Below are positions 47,706 through 59,100 of a stretch of DNA of 64,000 nucleotides, one piece after another (the first letter of the stretch is position 1; each line of letters begins with the position of its first letter). A program made the translations under genes and the position numbers. The stretch lies in NCBI GenBank assembly GCA_027924585.1, contig BSBM01000636.1, positions 7,704,001 to 7,768,000 of the forward strand, in the 5' to 3' direction. The stretch comes from Larix kaempferi (taxonomy: Eukaryota > Streptophyta > Pinopsida > Pinales > Pinaceae). The notes beneath the pieces are model-generated. The model worked only from the letters and a program-made list of their open reading frames with translations. It was not told where the DNA came from and made no database searches.

Positions 47706-50700
47706 GAAGCCAAGTTGGTATGGGAGAGGGGTCAAACGGAAGCCAATCCTCACCAAACTATAGATCCGGGATGCCGTGGATGCTATAGAGGTGGGTTTTC
47801 AATATCATACCCAACAACCCACTAGATCTCAGTAGATCTAAGAAAATGCAAAATTGGGGTTTTAATTGATTAGGGTTTTAGATGTTTTTGACAATTGGAT
47901 AGACTATGGAGATAGAACTTACCTTGAGATCATACCTGAATGATGTGGTTGAGATGCCTTGATGTTGAGGAAGATTCCCGCAGAGATCAAATGAGAGATT
48001 GTTGATTTGCTTGCCAAGTTGATGCCCTAGTCCACAAGTGCGCCTTCCTCTACCTGTCAAACCAAGGAATAAAATTCAATCAGTAAGATCAAGTATGGAA
48101 GAAATACAAGAGAAATGCAAATAGTAACATGAAATAGAAGGTCCTGGGACAGTAATACTCCCTGTTACCAACGAAGAGCTCCAAAGAAGAAGTAGGGAGA
48201 GTCTTCCCCTACCAATACCTCCTCCTCCAAGCAAATCGGCCTCCACCTGTAGATGCAAAATCGTGGTACAATAGATATGGCAAACAAGATTTCCAATAAC
48301 TCAGTGCAAAGGAAGAACCAACGAACGAACACCAAAAACATTCACCACAACATTGGAGATAGATGCAATAATAATTTTCTATTCCAATAATCCAGAGCCA
48401 AAAGTCCCTTTTACAATGAGAGGCTCTCTCCTTTAAATAGGAAGGAGAGGCACCAAAACCCTAACCACTTTTTGGATGAGTGGCTAAGATTAAAAGATAC
48501 AAATGTCTAATCAATGGTTGAGATGAGCTCAACAATAAAATACATGGATCACTAATAAAATATAATGTAAGTGGACAAAATCGCCCTATAAGAGGGGAAT
48601 CCCACCAAATCATGATGATAAAATATCATAAGAGGCTTATGGTGGGTCCAAGGGGTAATTTTATCCCTCCTTGGTCAATCCCCATAGCACAACAACCAAA
48701 AAATAATCATGAATGTACCAAATCGTGCCTCCATAGTGAAGTCGTGGTCCTCAAAAGACCTCAAAAAATCCACAGAAAATGCCATAAGTGATGGATGCGG
48801 GCCCCGATGAAGCTGAAACTGCTGGAGAAGGTGTGGAAGGTCCCGATCTATTATCACTGATCATCCCATGCCATAAATTTGCCTCAGTAGCCCAAATCGA
48901 TTTCCTCAATAGCCATTTCTACCAATCCTGAAATGCCTCGGGAAGCATGAAACTGCCCCAAACAGCCTCCTGGAGTGCTGGCGCTGTCAAGGTGAGGGCA
49001 CCAATGTGTCCGGAAGGGGGGGTAATATGGTAAAAACAAGTGGCTGGACCACCCCCTCCATCATCAGCGCCCTAGGTCAACCGGATAAAAGTCATCTCTG
49101 CTCCGACAGGGCCTCCAACAGAGCAAAACTGCACTGGGACAGCCTACTGAGGCTCAATCATCACTGTAAGTGCCCGGAACTGAAAACAAACTGTCCCATT
49201 GGACTCAGAAGGTCCAAATCTATCCAAGATGTGTACTCATACACCATATGAGTCTTTGCATGATCAAAATAAATATCCAATATACCGGAACAAGGCCAAT
49301 AATAATGCGCTGTACATATACAAACACTGCTGTAACCCCAGAATCATCATCATAACCCTGTAGCTGCTGCATAGAATCATCCTGTATGTGTACATAGACC
49401 ATATATCATCTATCCATATCATCATAAGGTCTAACATCTCATGTCCCATGGTCCTCCATGGTCAAACTAGGTCCAACCAAGACCAAATATAACTCAGTCC
49501 ATCATCCAAGGCTGCTGAAAAGTATCAAGGTTAATACATGCTTTACAACTTATTCAAATAGCAATTATAACACATAATGATCATAACTGGCGATCTACAT
49601 CCAAATATATAGTGTCGTTAATTATTATTATTACTCAGACTAGACTTTCAGGACCATACTCACTTCATAGTTGTTATCAATTTGCTAGTGAAGGGTGAAG
49701 GCTGAATTAACTGGCTAGGCTAAGGGATGACTTAGCTGTCTTGACTTTGTGACACTTTGGCAAGGGAAAGGGAATACACCATAGTATATACTGAATGAGC
49801 AATAACACAGGGAATGGCGGTGTCTCACAAATGGATGAGTTGTTTAAAGAGGGTTTATTCACCTTCACAGATGCGCACAATCCATAATACAAATAAGGCC
49901 AGCAATTGTTTAGATATAGCATTTAAGTTCCATTGCTTTTTGGGCCTAAAGTTTCCATAGCCTTGATCTATGTGTGTTTACAAACACATTGCATAGATTT
50001 ACATTTTTTCTTTTAGGCTTTCTGCTGCAGGTGTGTTTTTAAGGCACTTGTTTACCTGAGCACTTCTAGGTGTGTCATGGACAGCTTGTTTACCTAGGTA
50101 TTTATTTTCCACAAGATATAACATTTTATTTTTATGGCCATTTTCATTTGGCACGCCTTTCATTCATGTGTGTTTAGAAACACATTGCATGAATGGGCTT
50201 TTCATACAAGATATAGCATTTCATTTTCCAGATTTTGTATTGATGGCAGCACTAAAAGGTTCAGGTTTAGCCAACACAACTTTAGTGACTAGGGGGAATT
50301 CACAAGGAACTCCAACTCACCATAGGTAAGTTTTGTCACCAACTCAGAGCCGAGACACAATAAACAGGGAAGCTCATCCAATATAGAGGCTACAGTGGGG
50401 AAAAGTCCTCCATGCCACTAGTCAAGTAGTAAGTCAGGGTGATAATCTAAAAGGTAGGCCATGGATGGATGAAGACAATGAAATGATGGATCCAACACTA
50501 GCAAGCCAAAGTATGGTGTAATGATCACCTCTATTCTCCCTAAGGAGGGTATGTACCAATGAGTATGAATAGTGAACTTCTAAGTCTGAGTAGGGACAGT
50601 ATAATATATATATAATAGATCAACCAGGTCCATATATCTATATGATCGCCAGATCATGACACTAAGTGCTAAGACATGCTATAAGAATAAGTATAAAAGC

Positions 50701-51028
50701 AATCTAACCATAACACCATGATATACCTGCTGAGTCATATACCTGCAAGCTCATCAACCTGTACCATCATCTGTCCTCTGAGACTGCTGCTGTAACTTTG
50801 GGCACTACTGTCTGCTCTGTACCAATGATATAATGGCTACATCGGTCATCTCTCTGAGTGTCCTGAAACTCAGTCATGGCATGGGGAATGCAACTGCTGT
50901 CCACAATCTGATAGTGATCCAATATAGATGCTCATCTCGGCATCTCAAATGCAAGGGAACTGGCTGAATAGTGTACTGGAATGAGAAAAATAATGTATGG
51001 TAGCCCGGCTACTATATATGTGATAACA
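47706..51028 (-). repeat. Inner element, truncated LTR (sense 5' LTR)
   Basis: About 3.3 kb equal to 41496-44818 of the complete LTR, lacking its last ~1.17 kb (the sense 3' end that should adjoin the PBS). About ten differences from the partner LTR were seen by eye, including one extra G near 49013. Confidence 0.9.
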
Positions 51029-51033
51029 GGGCT

Positions 51034-51861
51034 TTTTATACAAGATATAGCATTTCATTTTTCCAGATTTTGTATTCATGGCAGCACTAAAAGTTTTAGG
51101 TTTAGCCAACACAACTTTAGTGACTAGGGGGAATTCACAAGGAACTCCAACTCACCATAGGTAAGTTTTGTCACCAACTCAGAGCCGAGACACAATAAAC
51201 AGGGAAGCTCATCCAATACAGAGGCTACAGTGGGGAAAAGTCCTCCATGCCACTAGTCAAGTAGTAAGTCAGGGTGATAATCTAAAAGGTAGGCCATGGA
51301 TGGATGAAGACAATGAAAAGATGAAGCCAACACTAGCAAGCCAAGTTATGGTTGAATGATCACCTCTATTCTCCCTAAGGAGGGTAAAACCAATGAGTAT
51401 GAATAGTGAACTTCTAAGTCTGAGTAGGGACAATATAATATATATAATAGATTCAACCAGGTCCATATATCTATATGATCGCCAGATCATGACACTAAGT
51501 GCTAAGACATGCTATAAGAATAAGTATAAAAGCAATCTAACCATAACACCATGATATACCTGCTGAGTCATATACCTGCAAGCTCATCAACCTGTACCAT
51601 CATCTGTCCTCTGAGACTGCTGCTGTAACTCTGGGCACTACTGTCTGCTCTGTACCAATGGTATAATGGCTACATCAGTCATCTCTTTGAGTGTCCTGAA
51701 ACTCATTCATGGCATGGGGAATACAACTGCTGTCCACAATCTAATAGTGATCCAATATAGATGCTCATCTCGGCATCTCAAATGCAAGGGAACTGGCTGA
51801 ATAGTGCACTGGAATGAGAAAAATAATGTATGGTAGCCCGGCTACTATATATGTGATAACA
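51034..51861 (-). repeat. Outer element, 3' LTR (remaining 828 bp)
   Basis: It continues the outer LTR after the inner insertion and one copy of GGGCT, ending GTGATAACA at 51861. It matches 59875-60702 closely. Confidence 0.9.
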
Positions 51862-52344
51862 TCTGGCTCCGGCTGGGACAAGTGCTCTGCTGAAATGAGC
51901 GCTTGAGAACCTCAGAATCTCTGGTCCTCGAACTCTGCTACTCGAATCCACGATCCAGCACTCTACCATTTTATTTCCAGCTTTTATTCTTGCAACCTAT
52001 TTTCTGCATTCACAAACATCGAACATACCTCATGCCGCATGTGTGGGAAAAAATATAAAATCAACTGAAATAAAATCTACTCTATGTCAGAAATATAAAT
52101 GCATGAAATATATAAATGCTGAAAGTAAACAAAACTACTGACATAATTTGCAAAATTTGAAATTTATTGTGCAGGAAAAGAAAAAGTGACAGGTACTCAG
52201 TTAAACTAGGAGCTTACAAAGGAGCTTAGAGACTAAGAAGGTGCCAGACTCAATGGCTGAAAAGACTAACTACTGCCTAAGTAGGCTTATTTGGTTTCCT
52301 ACCTACCCTAATCTACCAGGCAATGCAATGCAGAGGGATCCCAA
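51862..52344 (-). other. 3' untranslated region of outer element
   Basis: It lies between the ORF stop and the LTR and is nearly the same as 44819-45288 of the inner element, so the two elements share the LTR and 3' region while differing in coding capacity. Confidence 0.65.
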
Positions 52345-55300
52345 CTAGGTGGGATTAGGGATGTGATCCCTTAAGTCCCTTTGATTGACAGGATATAAAA
52401 TACGTCGTCCACTACCAGTGGTCAGAAAGCACATGCCATCAATGCATCGCTCTACTGTGAAAGGTCCCACCCATAAGTCATCAGCTTGTCCCGACCTTAT
52501 ATGCAATAAATGGTTGGGAATAATGACTTGGCTTCCTGTAAGAAACCTGTTTCTATTGACCGACTCAGGAATGATACCAATGTTACGAATAGGCATAGGA
52601 TGGATTTCAGCAATGTTTTGCGGTTGAGGTGTGACAATCCTTGAGTTCCTCCTAGAAGGAACTGCATCAACTCTGGGTGAACCACCATCTAAAGAAATAG
52701 CAACTCTGCCAATGAGGACTTCCCTAACTTCCCTTCTTGTTTCTTGGACTACCTCATTTGACTCTTCCTCCTGGGGAGATACCACTCTTTTGACAACTTC
52801 ACCTACAGTCCAGAAATCTCTATGTTTTTCTAAGGGAGGTGGCGCATGAGATATGACATTGTTATGACTAGCACCTTCCCCTGAAGGAACAGAAATGACC
52901 ATGTTTTCCAATATAGTAGAAACTGACTCAGGATGAGATGTAGATGGACTAGGAATGTGAGAGAGATCATGACTAGATGACTCAGATGGTAGGAGAAAAT
53001 TAGGGATATGAGGATATGCAGATAAAGCATGACTTTGAGGTTCTGAAGGAGTTTGAAAAATAGCAAGGTTATTTAGATTATAGTCTCCTTCAGGTGCATC
53101 ATTAATTAGGGCATCCTCTTCCCAACTTAAAGAGTTATCATGGATTTGAATTAGGCTACCATCTTCAAGAGATAAATGAGATAGAGAATCTTCTATATCG
53201 GAATAATAAGAGGCTTCAGACTCTTCATTTGTTTCAACCCTAGTAGATGTTGCAAGATTGTTTTCCCATGGGTAAATAGGTGCAAGCCCTTGGTTTTCTC
53301 TTTCCCTATTGTGATCAGTCAAGGCAAACCATTCCCTAACAGTGAAAGGAATTCTTTCTCCCCTCCTAATATCATCAAACTCGTCTTCATGCATTGGGTT
53401 CTCAATATTCTCCTCATTATTTATTTGATCATGAAGGTTTTCTATTGGGGGAGTTTGTTCCATGTCTTGATTATTAAGCAAACTCTCATCTCCTCCTATA
53501 TTTCTTATACCATCCTCAACCCCTTCAAGTGTGTGATTTTCTATAGAAGGTTCTTGAATAATTTCATTGTTTTGTTCACGATCTTGGGGTTGATTTTCAT
53601 ATCCTCTCAATTCATCTATTTCCTCAACAAATTCACTTCCAACTGTTCTTGTTATTTCAATCATTTGCTTGTCTTCCCAAAAAGAGTCAGAATCTTCCAT
53701 GACCATACACATATTTTGATCAACCTCATATAACTCATCCTCATCTTCAACAAGGTTAGTTTTGGCATTATTTAATAATTCATCCCCATATGTGTTTTTC
53801 AACCCTTCATCAAATGATTCAACGTGTTCATTATAACAAGGTTCTCTGTTAACCCGAATCAAAGCTCCATCCGGGTTGGGAACACAAATAAATGACAAAT
53901 TCATCATAAGGTATCCACCTAGACTTGCTGCCCATTTTCTAGATAAAAGCATTCCACATGCTAGGGGTAAGTCGATGACAACTACATCCATCATGGTAGA
54001 AATGTCTGAAAATGCGAAAAGGTCAGCTCTAAGGTTTTTGATCAAACCATAAGATGGCACTCTTCGGGAATCTATACCACAGACATTTCCATAAGGCCTA
54101 GTCACTTCAAGTCCCATTTCCTTCATAACTTGTAAAGGCATAACATTCATCGCTGCTCCAGAATCCAACATACAGTTATGAAGGAGCATGTTTTGAATGT
54201 GCAAGGTGAGGTAAAAGGGAGAGTGACCACCGCTCTTTCTTTCATAAATGGCTGAATGAATGTTTATTGGTGGATCCTTCTCTGTTTCACTAGGTTGTGT
54301 TCCACTAAGCTTTTGGATGTGACATGATTCTAGGACCGGTTCAGGAGTTTTCTCTTGGCCAATACCGTCGAAAAATTCCTCTACTTGGCATCTAACAGAA
54401 GGCACCTTCATTAACTCAGTGACAGGGATATTACACATTATCTTGCTTAACTTTTTCTTCATATCAATCTTAAGATCATAATCACCTATAGCAAGATCTT
54501 CTTCTTCCTTTTTATCTTCATCAATCTTTTTATGTTTATCAAGGAAAGAAGGCTGGGAAGTGCTTCCTCGTTTGTAAATTTGATACTTTGGTTGTTCTTT
54601 GGGTCTTGGGAGCTCTATGGCACAACATGGGGAGCTAGGTTCTTCAACTATATCTTCCTCTTGCTCCCATGGTTCTTCTTCTAAAAGGATTCTTCCAAAG
54701 TCCTCATCATAAGACAAGTCATTTATAAAGTTGATGTTTTCTGGTTGGTCATCATGGTCAATGGTGTCAGAGGGTTCTTCTTCTTCTTCATTACACCAAT
54801 TGACTTCCTTCTTCTCAGAGTTTTCCGGGTATTCAGGTCGTCGCCTATCCCTATCCCCATCAGGCCTCCTATTGTTATTCCAGTAAGGTTTAGGGCCATA
54901 AGGATTTCTATGTCTCTCAGGGTCATTCAAACTTGCCACATTCTTTGTTAGGACAGTTAATTGTTTCATCATTTCTTGCATGACTTCTAAGGTGTCCTTG
55001 GATTCCTTTGGCACACTCACCGGTTCCTTTGGTTTTCTAAGTCTGGGGTCAGATCTGGAAGTGGATGGGGTAAATTGATCGAAAAAGTTTTGTTTCCCCA
55101 TGGATGCTACATTTTGCTCAGCCATCTTAGCATTTGATTGAGCGGTCTTTAAGTCATTTGGGTTTTTGTCCTTTAGCTGATAACCAACCCATCCTTCAAA
55201 AGCATTCAAGTAGTGAATAACCACTGCTTGGTCTTTTGGTCTAATTTCTTCAGGGATAACAGCTACAGTCTTGTCAAATCTTATGTTAAACTCATGGACT

Positions 55301-55791
55301 GTTTCATTTTCTCTTTTCTTGATGTCAAAAAGTTGGTGTAAGAGAAATTTCCCATCTAACTTTCGGGACCACTCACTGTTTAGCTTGTTGACAAAGTTAT
55401 CATACCCATCAATGGATGAGGCAGGCAACCTGTCAAACCACTTCCTAACATCTCCTTCCAAGGATGCCAGGAGACCCCTCATGAACACATCTTCCTCAGA
55501 TGCTCCATATGCTTCCATGTGTTCCCATACTTTATCAATGTGGTCTTCAATTGATATAGCAGATACTCCATCAAATCTGGGAACCTTTTCAAAATACTTT
55601 TCAGGCATGTCATGGGGTGCACCCTGGATTTGGGAAAAGTCTAAAGGAGATGGTTTTGCCTTTCTTCCAAAAATCCTAGGAGCTTGTGGTGGAGGAACAT
55701 TCTGGTTTCCCGGGTTTGTTCCGGCCATTGGATTTGGTAAGTTTGTGTTTAAATTTGAACTAGGAGATGAGGGAGGAACCGAATTAATCAA
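52345..55791 (-). CDS. Gag-protease polyprotein with GPY/F-like tail, no RT
   Basis: An uninterrupted frame of about 1,148 codons. It is open a further ~60 codons upstream (to near 55975) and has no ATG at 55791, so the start is unclear. Residues about 48-225 are a Ty3/gypsy Gag domain (SQIQGAPHDMPEKYFEKVPR; KWFDRLP; NETVHEFNIRFD). A charged region follows. Near residue 545 is the retropepsin core LLHNCMLDSGAAMNVMP with the D-S-G triad, then GMLLSRKWAASLGG, which matches the element B protease (GMLLSRKWGASLGG). A long acidic linker leads to a C-terminus (about residues 1085-1148) reading LWVGPFTVERC...VNQRDLRDHI. This resembles the GPY/F module at the end of Ty3/gypsy integrases. RT, RNase H and the integrase core are absent. 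It is probably a polyprotein that builds particles and cleaves itself but depends on another element for reverse transcription and integration. Confidence 0.85.
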   Translation of the reverse strand: MINSVPPSSPSSNLNTNLPNPMAGTNPGNQNVPPPQAPRIFGRKAKPSPLDFSQIQGAPHDMPEKYFEKVPRFDGVSAISIEDHIDKVWEHMEAYGASEEDVFMRGLLASLEGDVRKWFDRLPASSIDGYDNFVNKLNSEWSRKLDGKFLLHQLFDIKKRENETVHEFNIRFDKTVAVIPEEIRPKDQAVVIHYLNAFEGWVGYQLKDKNPNDLKTAQSNAKMAEQNVASMGKQNFFDQFTPSTSRSDPRLRKPKEPVSVPKESKDTLEVMQEMMKQLTVLTKNVASLNDPERHRNPYGPKPYWNNNRRPDGDRDRRRPEYPENSEKKEVNWCNEEEEEPSDTIDHDDQPENINFINDLSYDEDFGRILLEEEPWEQEEDIVEEPSSPCCAIELPRPKEQPKYQIYKRGSTSQPSFLDKHKKIDEDKKEEEDLAIGDYDLKIDMKKKLSKIMCNIPVTELMKVPSVRCQVEEFFDGIGQEKTPEPVLESCHIQKLSGTQPSETEKDPPINIHSAIYERKSGGHSPFYLTLHIQNMLLHNCMLDSGAAMNVMPLQVMKEMGLEVTRPYGNVCGIDSRRVPSYGLIKNLRADLFAFSDISTMMDVVVIDLPLACGMLLSRKWAASLGGYLMMNLSFICVPNPDGALIRVNREPCYNEHVESFDEGLKNTYGDELLNNAKTNLVEDEDELYEVDQNMCMVMEDSDSFWEDKQMIEITRTVGSEFVEEIDELRGYENQPQDREQNNEIIQEPSIENHTLEGVEDGIRNIGGDESLLNNQDMEQTPPIENLHDQINNEENIENPMHEDEFDDIRRGERIPFTVREWFALTDHNRERENQGLAPIYPWENNLATSTRVETNEESEASYYSDIEDSLSHLSLEDGSLIQIHDNSLSWEEDALINDAPEGDYNLNNLAIFQTPSEPQSHALSAYPHIPNFLLPSESSSHDLSHIPSPSTSHPESVSTILENMVISVPSGEGASHNNVISHAPPPLEKHRDFWTVGEVVKRVVSPQEEESNEVVQETRREVREVLIGRVAISLDGGSPRVDAVPSRRNSRIVTPQPQNIAEIHPMPIRNIGIIPESVNRNRFLTGSQVIIPNHLLHIRSGQADDLWVGPFTVERCIDGMCFLTTGSGRRILYPVNQRDLRDHIPNPT

Positions 55792-56144
55792 AGGGGATCC
55801 TGAAGCTCTTCTTGGAGAATCGTTAACTAATTTCCAAAGGAAGTTAGATGGTTGTGCTTTAGGATCTCTTTTACGATATGTGATTGGGGTTCCTTCAACC
55901 TGATCTAAGTTTACTTTACTTCTTGTGTTGTAAGGGTGTAAATGAGCTCGCTCCTCAGCGGAGTCACGATTGGGAGTCGCCAGGTAGATTTAACTCTTCT
56001 ACCAAGATATGTGTCGTTGCATATGCGGGAAGGACTAGTAGCTTTTCCAAGGTAATCCTATTACGTCTCCGGTGCCAAGTGTTATGGCAAAGAGAACGGG
56101 AATGCTTGAAGAAAAGTATGTCAAACTAGGGCAAGCTATTGCCT

Positions 56145-56161
56145 CCCTGGCAACGGCGCCA
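56145..56161 (-). other. tRNA-Asp PBS of outer element
   Basis: On the minus strand, TGGCGCCGTTGCCAGGG begins three bases after the LTR end and matches the tRNA-Asp 3' complement at 16 of 17 positions. It fixes the element's orientation. Confidence 0.88.
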
Positions 56162-56164
56162 AAA

Positions 56165-59100
56165 TGTTATCACCTAGGATGTAGTTACCCCTATGGATGG
56201 ATCCAGTCATGGATGGCAATAGGGAAGGGCAACTCAAAAGGTGCAACCACGATCACCTCGACCTCCAATATGTATGGTTGTCACGCCAGTCGAGGCAACC
56301 TTCGCTTTATGTTATCTAGCCCAGACAACAAAGGGGGAGACCCGATCTACTCCCGACAGGAGAGATCAAAACCAAGACACCAAATCAGGGTATTTCTAAG
56401 TGAAGTTAGGTGTATGGTTTATCCTAGACCTAAAGATGAAGTCACAAGCCGAGTGAGGGGTTCAATAGGTATAGCTTTGGTTCATGGTTGATGTAAGAGT
56501 GACTTATAATGTTTGAAGTGAGATCTAGGGCTAGTGTACTAGTTCAATGTTAAAAGATCCACTGCCTTGGGAACTGTGTCCAATGCAGGGTAGTTTAAGG
56601 GTTGTATTGGGGCTAACTAGTACAGACATCAAGCTTGACCACGATACATGATAGCTTCAAGGATTTAGTTCACCATGCATAGGTCAAACCACAAGTCAAT
56701 CCAACAATCTAGGAGAGTTGAATTAACTTGGAGAGAAACCAGTGCCTTGGGAATTGGGAAGTGGAGTCAAAGTAGGGTTAACTTGTGGTTTAGGACTCCT
56801 AGTACTTGGGACAAGTAGGCAATAGAGGTCTTGATGGATGAATGGGTCTAGATCTAGGTTTGACCCAAGTGGACCACAATCCCTTAAAACAAGGAATGCA
56901 ATCCCCACGGCAAGATTCGACAAAGTGACAGTCTAGACCTAGGTTTTGAATTATTCCGGTTTCAGACTCCAAAAATCTCAAGTACCCAGTTCCTGGAAGT
57001 GAGTCAACTCACTTCTCCAAGGTGGTGCGACTTTGCCCAAGGAGGCTAAAAAGTGGGGTTAGGTGGGTCAAATCAAGTCGGATGGCATCCAAATTTTAGA
57101 TCCGGGTAGATCGGTCGGGTAGGAGTATGGATCTATAATTTCGTGGCAATCCACCGGTTAGATCTTAGTAGATCTGAGTTTAAGTGTTCCAAGTGGTCCA
57201 AAATGGGGTTTAAATCCCTTGAAATGTGGAATAGGACCCACAAGGTGAATTTCAGAAAAGTAACAACCTGGGTGTATGTTATTTGATGTGTAGATGACGA
57301 ATCAAGTGGAATCTCAAACACCCATCACCTAGATCTAGGTCAACCTGCTCAAACTAGGAAGTGCGCCTTGCTTGGGAGAGGCTAAGTTGGCCTGGGAAGG
57401 GGGTCAAATGGAGGTCAATCCTCACCAAACTATAGATCCGGGATGCCTTGGATGCTATAGAGGTGGGTTTTCAGTATTATGCCCAACAACCCACTAGATC
57501 TAAGTAGATCTGAGAAAATGTAAAATGGGGGTTTTGAAATATTTAGGGTTTTTAGATATTTTTGACAATTGGATGGATCATGGAGATAGAACTTACCTTG
57601 AGATCATACCTGAATGATGTGAATGAGATGCCTTGATGTTGAGGAAGATTCCCGCAGAGATCAAATGAGAAATTGTTGATTTGCTTGCCGATTGGATGCC
57701 CTAGCCCACAAGTGCGCCTTCCTCTACCTGTCAAACCAAGGAATGAAAATTCAATCAGTAAGATCAAGTATGGAAGAAATACAAGAGAAATGCAACAGTA
57801 ACATGAAATAGAAGGTCCTGGGACAGTAATACTCCCTGTTACCAACGAAGAGCTCCAAAGAAGAAGTAGGGAGAGTCTTCCCCTACCAATACCTCCTCCT
57901 CCAAGCAAATCGGCCTCCACCTGTAGATGCAAAATCGTGGTACAAAAGATATGGCAAACAAGATCTCCAATAACTCAGTGCAAAGGAAGAACCAACGAAC
58001 GAACACCAAAAACATTCACCACAACATTGGAGATAGATGCAATAATAATTTTCTATTCCAATAATCCAGAGCCAAAAGTCCCCTTTACAATGAGAGGCTC
58101 TCTCCTTTAAATAGGAAGGAGAGGCACCAAAACCCTAACCACTTTTTGAATGAGTGGCTAAGATTAAAAGATACAAATGTCTAATCAATGGTTGAGATGA
58201 GCTCAACAATAAAATACATGGATCACTAATAAAATATTATGTAAGTGGACAAAATCGCCCTATATGAGGGGAATCCCACCAAATAATGATGACAAAATAT
58301 CATAAGAGGCTCATGGTGGGTCCAAGGGGTAATTCTATCCCTCCTTGGTCAATCCCCATAGCACAATAACCCAAAAATAATCATGAATGTACCAAATCGT
58401 GCCTCCATAGTGAAGTCGTGGTCCTCAAAAGACCTCAAAAATCCACAGAAAGTGCCATAAGTGATGGATGCGGGCCCCGATGAAGCTGAAACTGCTAGAG
58501 AAGGTGTGGAAGACCCCGATCTATCATCACTGATCATCCCATGCCATAACTTTGCCTCAGTAGCCCAAAATCGATTTCCTCAATAGCCATTTCTACCAAT
58601 CCTGAAATGCCTCGGGAAGCGTGAAACTGCCCCAAACAGCCTCCTGGAGTGCTGGCGCTGTCAAGGTGAGGGCACCAATGTGTCCGGAAGGGGGGTAATA
58701 TGGTAAAAACAAGTGGCTGGACCACCCCCTCCATCATCAGCGCCCTAGGTCAACCGGATAAAAATCACATCTGCTCTGACAGGGCCTCAAACAGACCAAA
58801 ACTGCACTGGGACAGCCTACTGAGGCTCAATCATCACTGTAAGTGCCCGGAACTGAAAACAAACTGTCCCATTGGACTCAGAAGGTCCAAATCCAACCAA
58901 GATGTGTACTCATACACCATATGAGTCTCTGCATGATCAAAATAAATATCCAATATACCGGAACAAGGCCAATAATAATGATCTGTAAATGACCAAACAC
59001 TGCTGTAACCCAAGAATCATCATCATAACCCTGTAGCTGCTGCATAGAATCATCCTGTATGTGTACATAGACCATATATCATCTATCCATATCATCATAA

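Larger units (their letters stand above)
40330..51028 (-). mobile_element. Family-1 non-autonomous element (inner), rearranged, TSD GGGCT
   Basis: It lies within the outer element's LTR. Termini are TGTTATCACC at 40330 and GTGATAACA at 51028, with GGGCT at 40325-40329 and 51029-51033. It has a complete LTR (40330-44818), a 3' untranslated region shared with the outer element, a 598-aa ORF, and then, instead of a PBS and LTR end, an inverted chimera of two LTR ends with PBS (about 47190-47704). A truncated LTR (47706-51028) follows. Both outer termini and the TSD are perfect, so the rearrangement was present in the DNA that integrated. The two LTRs differ at only about ten positions over 3.3 kb by eye. 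Confidence 0.9.

Noticed and set aside
52385-55903. Plus-strand open frames up to ~210 codons opposite the Gag-Pro ORF
   Set aside because: They are antisense shadows of a long real frame and contain no recognisable protein motif.
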